From assembly GCF_029626175.1 (NCBI RefSeq), contig NZ_JARUBM010000002.1, positions 1,550,001 to 1,614,000 on the forward strand: DNA of 64,000 nt. The letters run 5' to 3'. Positions 8,473 through 16,123 of this stretch are shown here, one piece after another. A program made the translations under genes and the position numbers. Each line of letters opens with the position of its first letter. Within the stretch, counting starts at the first letter, position 1. This DNA comes from Micromonospora sp. WMMD1082. GTDB taxonomy: Bacteria > Actinomycetota > Actinomycetes > Mycobacteriales > Micromonosporaceae. The notes under the pieces are model-generated. The model had not been told where the DNA came from. It did no database searches and was given only the letters and a program-made list of their open reading frames with translations.

Positions 8473-10250
8473 CGGGAAACTCGTCCTTTACGGATTAGGA
8501 CGTCTCGCGGCGCCTTCTTGAGCTTCGATCCAGGACTGAGCTTGACTAGGGCCTCCGCTGCGTCTTCGGTCACGGCTTTGGCTACAAGGACCATTCGCTC
8601 CCCGTCGGCAAGGCGCGAAACGAGACCCGCTATGACCCCCTCGTCCGCCACTCCGTCGACTACGGCTAGGCGGGTCCGACCCTTACGTCCGGCGAAGGGG
8701 GGTGCATCTTCAACAGCGAAGCCGAGCTGGGCACACACAGCTTCCGCAAATCGGCCGTTAGTCGCCCACTCGGAGAGGAAGACGCGGCCCTCTCCAAATT
8801 CGTACATCGAAGGACCCACCTGGACGATCCGGAAACCGCCCCCACCGGACCAGCGGTTCACTACCTGTTTCTTTGACTGGACCATGTAGCGCAGGGCTCG
8901 GGCAACTGCCTCAAGTGTCGACACGGTTGGACCGCCGAGGTCATCGAATGCATTCGCATCCGCCATCTTCTTCACGACAGCGGCGGCGCGCCGCACTTCG
9001 TCGTATCCGACGCCGTCGGGAAGGGTGTTCTCGAACTCCTCGACGACCTCTTGAGTGATCCCGCTCGGATCCTCGCCATTTACTATTTTGGTCAGCCGCG
9101 GCTGGATGAAGGAAGTTAGATTGGATGGCAGCAGCTCAACCAAAATCCACTGTCGGTTCATCTTATGGGCAACTGCTGCGGTCGTCCCGGAGCCGCCAAA
9201 GCAGTCGAGAACTACGTCCCCTGGCTTAGTTGTAATTTCGATGATTCGTTCTATCAGCCGTTCCGGCTTTTGTGTGCTAAAGCCGTTCCGCTCCGCCTCT
9301 TGGCTGTTGAGGACCGGAATGTCCGTCCAAAGATCGCCCAGTGCGACCCCACCTGATTCATTCAGGTAGCGCTTGAACTGCGGCCACTGCCCGATCTTGC
9401 GAGGAAGCTGGACATACCCACATTCCAGTAAGAGGTCAAGCTTTTGTTGGGTCGTAGCATCGGGCGGAAGCCTATCGAGAACCCCGCTGGGATTGGGTGC
9501 CACCCAATGACGACCCTTCGCGCTCGGGTCCATGCCTTGCCAAGGTCGCCCGCTATGACCTTCTCGGATGCCGGGCGCCGTGAGGTCGCCTAACCGGTAC
9601 TTACCTTTCGCATCGGAGCTAGAGTATTTTACTGACAAATACTCGTCGTCATAGGGCAGAAGTATCCGGTTGGGCTGCATCTCTGGCGACCGAGCGTAAA
9701 AGAGGATGACTTCATGAAGGGTCCCTAGACCACGAACTGCCGAGCTCTTTCCCGTAGTACGTTTCCAAACCACCGCATTGCGGAAGTTGTCTCGACCAAA
9801 GATCTCGTCCATCAGGGCGCGGCAGTATGCCGCTTCTGTATGATCCAAGTGAACCCAGACCGAGCCGTCTGGAGACAGGAGATCACGAATCAGAACAAGG
9901 CGCTCTCGCATCATCCCTAGCCAGATGGAGTGCTCAAGCGCGTCATCATAGTGAGCGAATGCCTGCCCAGTGTTGAACGGGGGGTCGATGTATACAAGTT
10001 TGACCTTGCCCCGGTATTTCGCCGCGTACTCCGGGATGTTCAACAAGGCCCGCAATGCGTGTGCGCTATCACCTTCAATCAATAGATTGTCGGCGGCTTC
10101 GCCGACGTCCCCGACCTCATGTAGAAGGCGTACTTCTGTGACTCGCGGATCATCGCGGGGAGCCCACTCATAGCCGCCATCGCCAGCGCCGATCAACGCC
10201 TTGTCTTTGTTTACCCATGTTAGGGCTAGCCGACCGGTAACGCTCGCCAT
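8469..10250 (-). CDS. Type III DNA methyltransferase, Mod subunit
   Basis: This 593-residue methyltransferase has beta-class motif order. The catalytic DPPFNTG (89-95) comes before the SAM-binding VLDCFGGSGTT (near 348-357), with a target-recognition stretch between. FSTQKPERLIERII precedes motif I, as in type III and related N6-adenine methyltransferases. It would methylate one strand of the recognition site and give sequence specificity to Res. The frame stays open upstream to 10625. The ATG at 10250 was preferred because it begins the conserved region, has GGAG just upstream, and the extension is low-complexity and would overlap the divergent gene. mod and res form one operon with a four-base overlap. 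The system appears complete and chromosomal, since it lies outside the repeat-bounded island. Confidence 0.92.
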   Translation of the reverse strand: MASVTGRLALTWVNKDKALIGAGDGGYEWAPRDDPRVTEVRLLHEVGDVGEAADNLLIEGDSAHALRALLNIPEYAAKYRGKVKLVYIDPPFNTGQAFAHYDDALEHSIWLGMMRERLVLIRDLLSPDGSVWVHLDHTEAAYCRALMDEIFGRDNFRNAVVWKRTTGKSSAVRGLGTLHEVILFYARSPEMQPNRILLPYDDEYLSVKYSSSDAKGKYRLGDLTAPGIREGHSGRPWQGMDPSAKGRHWVAPNPSGVLDRLPPDATTQQKLDLLLECGYVQLPRKIGQWPQFKRYLNESGGVALGDLWTDIPVLNSQEAERNGFSTQKPERLIERIIEITTKPGDVVLDCFGGSGTTAAVAHKMNRQWILVELLPSNLTSFIQPRLTKIVNGEDPSGITQEVVEEFENTLPDGVGYDEVRRAAAVVKKMADANAFDDLGGPTVSTLEAVARALRYMVQSKKQVVNRWSGGGGFRIVQVGPSMYEFGEGRVFLSEWATNGRFAEAVCAQLGFAVEDAPPFAGRKGRTRLAVVDGVADEGVIAGLVSRLADGERMVLVAKAVTEDAAEALVKLSPGSKLKKAPRDVLIRKGRVSR

Positions 10251-10430
10251 CGTCTCCGCAGACTCCTTGCAGCATCTTGGCCCGGCCGAGCAGGGCATGC
10301 ACGCCGAGGCCCCCAGGACTCTACCGGGCCACGAGAACCGGGGGCCACCAACCTCCTCCCCGGAACATCGCCTGCGGAGCCTACCGTGATGCTTGGCGGT
10401 CCGGGAGGCACGAGCGGCTACGCTCTCCGC

Positions 10431-11030
10431 ATGAGCCGGGCCTATCTCCTCGTGTTGGGCGACCGAGACGGCATCGCATGGGTGCTCCGCGAGCAGCGGA
10501 TGGCTTTCCCCGCCGGGTCCCGGGCGGAAGTCAGTGCACTCGCCGCGGGTGACGAGCTTTTTCTCTACGCCACGAGGGGAGCATGGCACAACCCCACCCG
10601 CGACCGTGGGCGGATCATCGGCCACGCGACTGTGGTTGGCGCCGTCCAGCTCCTTCGCCAGCCGCTCGAGCTAGCCGGCAGGGAGTTCCGCTCGGGCTGT
10701 CCGCTTCACATCGATGGCGCCGTGGTCTACCCGGGCGGTGTCGAGCTTGCTCCGCTCGTCGAAGAGCTGGATGCGTTCCCCAAGCCGCAGGCATGGAGCA
10801 TCTACCTTCGTCGTCCGCTGCTGGCACTTTCTGCCGCCGACACGGCACTCCTCAGCGCGCGGCTCAACCCACTGCTGACTCCCCTGGCTCGCGCGGCGCC
10901 CACCTACCCGTCCAGATCGACGAACGGTGGGCCATCTGAGCCGAGTTCGGCCCCGGTAGTCGGTGGGGATGATCCTCCCCCGTCCCAGCGCATGATTGCA
11001 TCCAGGGGTAACGCCGAGCCCAGGGGTTGA
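10431..11030 (+). CDS. EVE/PUA-like small protein
   Basis: This 199-residue protein begins MSRAYLLVLGDRDGIAWVLR. Segments such as VSALAAGDELFLYATRGAWH, RIIGHATVVGAVQLL and a late proline-containing YLRRPLLAL resemble the beta-rich EVE/PUA-like fold, which binds modified or unusual bases. The assignment is by pattern only. The last 40 or so residues are low-complexity. The ATG at 10431 is the start at which the conserved-looking part begins; a longer frame opens at 10386. It diverges from the mod-res operon with about 180 bp between, so a role as a modified-DNA reader next to a methyltransferase is plausible but unproven. Confidence 0.55.
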   Translation: MSRAYLLVLGDRDGIAWVLREQRMAFPAGSRAEVSALAAGDELFLYATRGAWHNPTRDRGRIIGHATVVGAVQLLRQPLELAGREFRSGCPLHIDGAVVYPGGVELAPLVEELDAFPKPQAWSIYLRRPLLALSAADTALLSARLNPLLTPLARAAPTYPSRSTNGGPSEPSSAPVVGGDDPPPSQRMIASRGNAEPRG

Positions 11031-11211
11031 GCCAGCCAGCCTTCGAAGCCCGCCGCCATCCGCATTGAACGCTTGACCTTGTGACCGATCTGCCCGCCAC
11101 GGGGAAGCAAATTCAGTCGGACGGGTCCCGCAGGGTCGCTGCTAGTAGCCCCGGCGAGCAGGTCACAGACGCACACATCCACGGACGGGCGAGCAGCTGG
11201 CCGAGTAGCCC

Positions 11212-11240
11212 AAGCTGGCGGCGTTGGACGCCGCCAGCTT
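11212..11240 (+). terminator. Hairpin, probable terminator
   Basis: AAGCTGGCGGCGT pairs perfectly with ACGCCGCCAGCTT across a 3-base loop, a 13-bp stem. It lies 180 bp past the EVE-like gene. There is no T-run, which is common for GC-rich actinobacterial terminators. No supported gene was seen in 11031-11384 around it. Confidence 0.6.
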
Positions 11241-11384
11241 CTTAGCTGGACCGCCATCCTGCGGGGTCGACCCGTAGTCGGACCGCCCTGCCTAATGGCC
11301 CCTTGGCGGCAACGGCCAGACACCGTCGATCACGACGAACGCGGTGTTGTCGCTGGTAGCAGCGCGTTCCCATGTTGTACGGGA

Positions 11385-11410
11385 CCCGCCGGGGGCACCT
11401 CACAGAACTG
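11385..11410. repeat. 26-bp direct repeat, candidate attL
   Basis: CCCGCCGGGGGCACC followed by TCACAGAACTG is repeated exactly at 34369-34394. The two copies lie 23.0 kb apart and flank a region ending in serine-recombinase genes. The first half resembles the 3' acceptor end of a tRNA, but no T-arm or anticodon arm precedes it. The bases just right of this copy (CAAA) extend the palindrome of the other copy when the two inner edges are joined, which supports a past circular junction. Confidence 0.65.
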
Positions 11411-11477
11411 CAAACGCGTACCGCGACCGGTCGATCGCTGATCGTTGAAGCCAGTTTCGCATTCGAGTAAACGGTTG

Positions 11478-11509
11478 AAGATGCCCCGGCCGAGCGGCCG
11501 GGGCATCTT
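11478..11509. terminator. Strong hairpin, probable bidirectional terminator
   Basis: AAGATGCCCCGGCC pairs perfectly with GGCCGGGGCATCTT over a 4-base loop (14-bp stem). It lies just inside the left island boundary, where it could insulate cargo from flanking transcription. Confidence 0.65.
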
Positions 11510-11934
11510 CGTGTTGGCCTGATGCGCGAGCGTCCAACGCGCCCGGCTCGCGGCTACGCGCGTGTGGCCGGGGGCAGGGTAGGCCGCCTGGAGATCGAGG
11601 CACGCCTCACGGAGTTCGAGGATGTGGCGACTGCGGTCGGTCCGAAGCGACCGGACGCGGATGTGTGCTGGCGCCTGAGCTACCGCATTTGCGCGAGAGC
11701 GAACCAGCACCTGCGCGCGGCCGATGCGCGGCGACCGGGTGCGCCAGCTCGTCGGGCTCGACCCCCCTCCCGGCGTGCCCACATACCATTGTGACGAGGT
11801 CGCCGGCTCGGACACGGTGCACCCGCGAGCAGACACGAGCTTCGCCCGCAATAAGCGGATTCCGCACCTCGACGATCTCGATGTGTGGACCGGGTGTTGC
11901 GCATTCGCATTCGGCGTGACGGCTCGCTTCGTGG
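11510..11934. other. Non-coding or decayed stretch before IS element
   Basis: About 425 bp with no gene I can support. Open frames exist on both strands but have no recognisable domain, ribosome site or consistent coding bias. The IS701 element inserted at its right edge, and the continuation is at 13451. Confidence 0.5.
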
Positions 11935-11938
11935 CTAG

Positions 11939-13446
11939 TACGGCAGCCGCCATTAGCAGTCTGACCTGCTGGGATGCGGCGGGGGTGGTGGCCATCATGG
12001 ACGCAGCCGCCTGTTGATCATGTGTTTGTGAAGACAACAAGATCGAAGGCGGCTGCTGCTGCCAGCATAGAGGCTGCCCGGACGGCCCGGACCGCGGGTG
12101 AGCTGCTGGAGCGGTTGCGGTCGTGTTTCGTGCGTACGCAGACCTGGCAGCACGCGGGCCGGTACGTATCGGCGCTGGTCAGCGAGATCCCGAAGCGCAA
12201 CGGGTGGACGATCGCGCAGCAGGCCGGGGACCGCACGCCGGATCGCACCCAGAGGCTGCTGAACCGGGCGGTGTGGGACGGGCACGCGGCGATGAGTCAG
12301 GTGCGCCGCTTCGTCGTAACCGGCCTGGACGCTGTGGCCGGGCGCCGCACGCGCCGGGGGCTGCGGATCGCCGCCCTGGACGAGACCGGCCAGGCCAAGC
12401 AGGGCACGGCGACGTGCGGGGTTAAACGGCAGTACATGGGCTGCGCCGGCCGGCTCGCGAACGGGATCAACACGGTGCACCTGGCGTATGCACGCGAACG
12501 TGTCGGACACGCGCTGATCGCCGCCCGGCAGTGGATCCCGGCCGAGCACCTCGCAGACGCGGGCACCACGGCGAGGATGGGCATCGCCGAGACGGTGACG
12601 TTCCGGACCAAAGGACAGTTGGCCATCGACATCTGCACCGACGCCTACGCTGACGGTGTCACCTTCGACTTCGCCTGCGGCGACGAGGTCTACGGCAACT
12701 GCACCCCGCTACGCGAGTTCTTCGAAGACCGGCAGCAGGCCTACGTACTGCGCGTCGCCTCGACCTTCATGCTCACCCTGAACCCGGAAACCCGCATGAC
12801 CTGCGCCAAGGCCGTCGCCCTGCTCGCCGCCGACAAACGCCGGTGGCAGGTCCGCTCGGCTGGTACCGGCTCGAAGGGACAACGCTGGTACGCGTGGGCA
12901 TGGATCGCGACCGACTCACCCCGGCACTACCTCCTGGTCCGCCGTCACCTCAACAGCGGTGAACTGGCCTTCCACTACTGCTACGTCCCGCAAGGCCAAC
13001 CGTTGACCCTGGCCCGGCTCGTCCGGGCAGCCGGGCTGCGCTGGCCGGTCGAGGAAACATTCGAGTTCAGCAAGGATTCCTTCGGCCTCGATCAATGCCA
13101 AGCCTGCCTCCACACCGCGATCATCCGGCACACCGTGCTGGTCATGACCGCCCCGGCCATCTGCGCGATCGCCGCCGCTCGCCTCAAAACCAGGACCGAC
13201 ACCCAAGCCCCGCCACCAGACACACCCGATCAGCGGCCACCCACCGAACCAGGCATGATCCCGCTGACCATCCCCGAGACCGCACGCCTGCTCGCCACAA
13301 CCTGGCACCGGCCGAAACCCGCCGACCACGACACCCACTGGCGCAACTGGCGACGCCGCCACCAAGCCCGAGCACGCTGGCACCACCAACGAACCCGACT
13401 CGGGCGAGAGTATGCCCTGCTCAACTAGCAAATGGCGGCTGCCGTA
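11939..13446. mobile_element. IS701-family insertion sequence, intact, 1508 bp
   Basis: Perfect 16-bp inverted repeats TACGGCAGCCGCCATT (11939-11954) and AATGGCGGCTGCCGTA (13431-13446) enclose one transposase gene. The 4-bp sequence CTAG directly flanks both ends (11935-11938 and 13447-13450). This matches the YTAR target duplication known for the IS701 family. The perfect repeats and full-length transposase suggest a recent insertion into an apparently gene-free part of the island. Confidence 0.92.
11974..13428 (+). CDS. IS701-family transposase
   Basis: A DDE transposase of up to 484 residues. The catalytic triad regions are visible: IAALDETGQAKQG (first D), FACGDEVYGNC (second D) and VEETFEFSKDSFGLDQ (the E). 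NGWTIAQQAGDRTPDRTQRL near the N-terminus and KRQYMGCAGRLANGINTVHL are family hallmarks. It cuts and pastes the surrounding element using the 16-bp terminal repeats. The ATG at 11974 is the longest start; GTG at 12022 or 12028 gives a protein closer to the usual family N-terminus. No clear ribosome site favours one. The C-terminal 70 residues are rich in Pro, Arg and Thr. Confidence 0.9.
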   Translation: MRRGWWPSWTQPPVDHVFVKTTRSKAAAAASIEAARTARTAGELLERLRSCFVRTQTWQHAGRYVSALVSEIPKRNGWTIAQQAGDRTPDRTQRLLNRAVWDGHAAMSQVRRFVVTGLDAVAGRRTRRGLRIAALDETGQAKQGTATCGVKRQYMGCAGRLANGINTVHLAYARERVGHALIAARQWIPAEHLADAGTTARMGIAETVTFRTKGQLAIDICTDAYADGVTFDFACGDEVYGNCTPLREFFEDRQQAYVLRVASTFMLTLNPETRMTCAKAVALLAADKRRWQVRSAGTGSKGQRWYAWAWIATDSPRHYLLVRRHLNSGELAFHYCYVPQGQPLTLARLVRAAGLRWPVEETFEFSKDSFGLDQCQACLHTAIIRHTVLVMTAPAICAIAAARLKTRTDTQAPPPDTPDQRPPTEPGMIPLTIPETARLLATTWHRPKPADHDTHWRNWRRRHQARARWHHQRTRLGREYALLN

Positions 13447-13450
13447 CTAG

Positions 13451-13712
13451 AAGCTTGCGGGTACAACCCACCGATCCGCCAAAATCACCAAGAGCAAACT
13501 GCGGAGCGAGCGCGGCGAACGCCGCCCTTGGGCGACCCACCGTCACCGACCAGAGCACGAGAACGCGTGCCCACCATCGGGGAAAATGAGCGCGTAGGGT
13601 TGCTAGAGATCCATCCTGGACGGTACAGTACTGCACCTATTGCGCCCAATACGCTACGTGCTCATTCAGTGTCAAGATGTAGCCACCAATGAGCGCCCTG
13701 GAGGCTGTCGCA
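13451..13712. other. Intergenic region upstream of methyltransferase
   Basis: No gene is supported here. TTGCTA (13600) and TACAGT (13624) with an 18-bp spacer form a weak promoter candidate about 85 bp before the methyltransferase start. Confidence 0.3.
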
Positions 13713-14912
13713 ATGCCGGTCCGGTACATGGGCACGAAACGGTACCTTGCTGCGGATGTTAGGACGGCGATCGAGTCAGTGACGCCATCAGGGTCGGTTG
13801 TTGATCTATTCTCAGGTATAGGTGCAGTCGCCTCGGCGCTCTCACCGGACCACCACGTCATTACAAACGATGCCCTTAGCTTCACTACAGTATTAGCCCG
13901 AGCACGCTTCTGCCGCGGCCGTCGAACTGAATTTGCTCACCTACTGCCCAGCATACGGCTTCGCTACCGCGAAAGAGAGCAAGAACTGGAGACAGCTCAC
14001 GAATCGGTACTCGCCAGAGAGTCCGTCGCACTGAAAGCCGACTGGAAGACGCTTGCAACATTCATGGCGAATTATCCGCATGTTGGCATAAGTAGCGACG
14101 CTAGGTGTATGGCAAGGATTTGTGCCGTAGCGGACACACGCGAGAAGTACAGTCTAGCTACTTTGTACTTTGCGGCTGGCTATTTCAGCGTCCGTCAGTC
14201 GATCCAGATCGACTCACTGCGATACGCAATCGACCAGGAGGCGCCATGCAGTGTCGACTGGGATTGGATGATCGCAGCTTGGCTCAGCGCTGCGGCGACC
14301 GTCATGAACGCGCCAGGCCACACAGCTCAATACCTACGAGTTTCGGGCGAGCTCTCACAGACAAGAGTTCGGCGAGCATGGTCGAGAGACATCTGGGCGG
14401 TGTTTACCGACCGCATAATAGACATGACGCAAGAGGGCACGCAAAAGTGGCGGGAAGGCAATATGTCCTGCAACGCTGATGCCCTGAAAATAATCTCATC
14501 TGACGCACTAGATGGTGTAGGAGTGGTCTACGCAGACCCGCCGTACACGAAAGATCACTACTCGCGCTATTATCACGTCTATGAAACTCTGTATCGCTAT
14601 GACTACCCAGCTTCAACTGGCGCTGGCCGGTACCGGAATGATCGATTCGTCACCGACTTCTCCGTAAAAACCAAGGTACAAAGCGCTTTCGAGGCGCTCG
14701 CATCCGGAGTCAGAGCTAGGGGTATACCTCTAGTCCTCTCTTATCCTGATAATGGACTCCTCAGTCTCGCCGGCGTGAACCTCCTTGACTTGCTAACGTC
14801 TCATTTTACGTCTGTCACACTAAAAAGCCGCCCGCATAGCCACTCCACTCTTGGAGCATCCGGCGGAGAGCAGAAGAAGCGAGCGGTGGAGAATATCTAT
14901 GTTTGCTCCTGA
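13713..14912 (+). CDS. D12-class N6-adenine DNA methyltransferase
   Basis: This 399-residue alpha-class (Dam-like, D12) enzyme begins MPVRYMGTKRYLA, the usual family N-terminus that helps bind SAM and DNA. Motif I is DLFSGIGAVA (from residue 31) and the catalytic motif is YADPPYTKDHY (DPPY at 275-278). It should transfer a methyl group to the N6 of adenine in a specific site. The ATG at 13713 is chosen because GGAGG sits 8 bases upstream and it starts at the conserved MPVRY; an earlier in-frame ATG at 13689 has no such support. Its A/T content and codon use look lower in GC than the flanking genes, suggesting transfer. No intact restriction partner is adjacent; only a short fragment follows. 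Confidence 0.9.
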   Translation: MPVRYMGTKRYLAADVRTAIESVTPSGSVVDLFSGIGAVASALSPDHHVITNDALSFTTVLARARFCRGRRTEFAHLLPSIRLRYREREQELETAHESVLARESVALKADWKTLATFMANYPHVGISSDARCMARICAVADTREKYSLATLYFAAGYFSVRQSIQIDSLRYAIDQEAPCSVDWDWMIAAWLSAAATVMNAPGHTAQYLRVSGELSQTRVRRAWSRDIWAVFTDRIIDMTQEGTQKWREGNMSCNADALKIISSDALDGVGVVYADPPYTKDHYSRYYHVYETLYRYDYPASTGAGRYRNDRFVTDFSVKTKVQSAFEALASGVRARGIPLVLSYPDNGLLSLAGVNLLDLLTSHFTSVTLKSRPHSHSTLGASGGEQKKRAVENIYVCS

Positions 14913-15052
14913 TGGGCGGCGCTTCCGATCCGCGATAATATTGAACAGTAGTCGATTGCCGGAAGGTCGAAGGAATGCGGTGCGCGGTGCTTTGGCTATG
15001 TGGGCACGGCGACTGAGGAATTGTTCGCTATTAGGAAGCGCTGATGTGACCC

Positions 15053-15232
15053 GTGTCTGACGCCAACGACTTCTTGCAGAATCCAAGAGCTATCGCCCGG
15101 GAAGCTCGGCTACGCCTCTTGCCCAACTCGTATGTGACCGTATCTCGCAAAGACGTGCAGTCTTACGAGGAGCGAGGGTGGGCAGTTGAATCATACGGAC
15201 AGCGATCCGCGCGGATGCGCCTACGCCTCCCT
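15053..15232 (+). pseudogene. Truncated 5' gene fragment after the methyltransferase
   Basis: A GTG at 15053 opens a frame reading SDANDFLQNPRAIAREARLR and later SYEERGWAVESYGQ. This looks protein-like for about 60 residues. After about 15230 the frame turns into Arg/Pro-rich nonsense, and the coding signal moves to another frame that belongs to the DUF397 locus. I do not recognise the domain. Its place directly behind a D12 methyltransferase makes a lost restriction endonuclease or accessory gene an attractive guess, nothing more. Confidence 0.35.
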
Positions 15233-15329
15233 GTACGAGCGCCTGCGATCCGCAGCCCTCAGCCCCGCCGACAGCCTCGACTTCCTCGCCAGCGTGGCGG
15301 AGGAACTGCCCGACTACACCAGGAGATGA
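15186..15329 (+). CDS. Small protein upstream of DUF397 gene
   Basis: A 47-residue frame from TTG reads NHTDSDPRGCAYASLYERLR and then SPADSLDFLASVAEELPDYT. The amino-acid pattern and GC-rich third positions look coding, and short proteins of this kind commonly precede DUF397 genes in actinobacteria. Its TGA overlaps an ATG of the next gene. The TTG start lacks a clear ribosome site, and the beginning may have been lost at the junction with the fragment upstream. Confidence 0.45.
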   Translation: MNHTDSDPRGCAYASLYERLRSAALSPADSLDFLASVAEELPDYTRR

Positions 15330-15331
15330 CC

Positions 15332-15535
15332 ATGCACCCCGAGAAGTTCACCAACTGGCGGAAGTCCAGCCGCTCCGGCGGTGGCGACAACTGCATCGAG
15401 GTCGCCTTCGCGCTCGACGGCACCGTGGGCATGCGGGATTCGAAGGACCGGACGGGACCAGTGCTGGGGTTCACCCGGGGTGAGTGGACGGCGTTCACTG
15501 ACGGCATCCGCGAAGGTGATTTTGACGCACACTGA
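15332..15535 (+). CDS. DUF397 domain protein
   Basis: This 67-residue protein starts MHPEKFTNWRKSSRSGGGDN and continues CIEVAF, MRDSKD and FTRGEWTAFTDGIREGDFD, the hallmark DUF397 sequence. Small DUF397 proteins usually sit beside an XRE-DUF5753 (Scr1-type) regulator and are thought to act with it, possibly like an antitoxin or anti-regulator. No DUF5753 gene is adjacent here; the only one in the window is at 20461-21303. The ATG at 15332 is preferred over 15326 because AGGAG then lies 6 bases upstream. Confidence 0.85.
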   Translation: MHPEKFTNWRKSSRSGGGDNCIEVAFALDGTVGMRDSKDRTGPVLGFTRGEWTAFTDGIREGDFDAH

Positions 15536-15726
15536 GATGCTCCTCGTCGGCGCGCCCGGGAAGCCGGGCGCGCCGCGCAAGACCTGGGAGTGTCACCGCT
15601 TGCAGGCGCAGTTCATGCTGGCCGGCGTAGTGCCCTGTCCGCCAATCTCGCGCCGGCTCGGAAGAAGCCGGACTCCGATGCGAGCATCAAGTGGGAGTTG
15701 CGCGCTCCTGTCGATTTGTGCTCAGC

Positions 15727-16101
15727 TCAGCGCATCGAGACCAACGTCTGCTCGATGTGTTCGAAGATGTCCGAGTCCGTCTCCTGCTGCCACTCTGGCA
15801 TGTCTGACCAGTCGGCCACGTAGGAAGCCTTCGGGCTGGGAAAGTGTTTGAAGATCTGCGCAATCCAGCACAGGGCGACGAAGCGTCCTTTCTGTTCACG
15901 GGTCAGCTTCGCGGTTGCGCCGTCGGCGGCCTCGATGAACTGGCGGACCTGCTCATAGACTGCGGCGGCACTGTCCCGTTCCCATTCGGGCGTATCATCC
16001 CAGGGCGTCACGTAGCCCGGCTTCGGTTCGCCGGGGTAGTGCTTACGGACTCCCGCGATCCACGCCTCCCGGAACACGCGCCCTGGTTCTTCGACCTGCA
16101 C
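15727..16101 (-). CDS. Two-repeat RyR-like protein of unknown function
   Basis: This 124-residue protein is an internal duplication. Repeat one contains WIAGVRKHYPGEPKPGYV then PWDDTPEWERDSAAAVYEQV. Repeat two contains WIAQIFKHFPSPKASYVADW then SDMPEWQQETDSDIFEHI. The pattern of an aromatic-rich helix, YVxxWxxxPEW and a helix full of polar residues resembles RyR domains, which occur in bacterial regulatory and defence contexts. The similarity is by eye. It lies 22 bp downstream of the XRE/TPR regulator on the same strand and is probably co-transcribed with it. Confidence 0.6.
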   Translation of the reverse strand: MQVEEPGRVFREAWIAGVRKHYPGEPKPGYVTPWDDTPEWERDSAAAVYEQVRQFIEAADGATAKLTREQKGRFVALCWIAQIFKHFPSPKASYVADWSDMPEWQQETDSDIFEHIEQTLVSMR

Positions 16102-16123
16102 GCTGGTCCTCCCTCTGGTCGTG

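Noticed and set aside
11385..11400. tRNA 3' end at the left repeat
   Set aside because: CGGGGGCACC looks like an acceptor end, but no T-arm, anticodon arm or matching 5' strand precedes it, nor does joining to the right flank restore one.
11330..12040. Minus-strand frame of 236 codons between the repeat and the IS
   Set aside because: It runs through the terminator hairpin and the IS end, with no domain or ribosome site.
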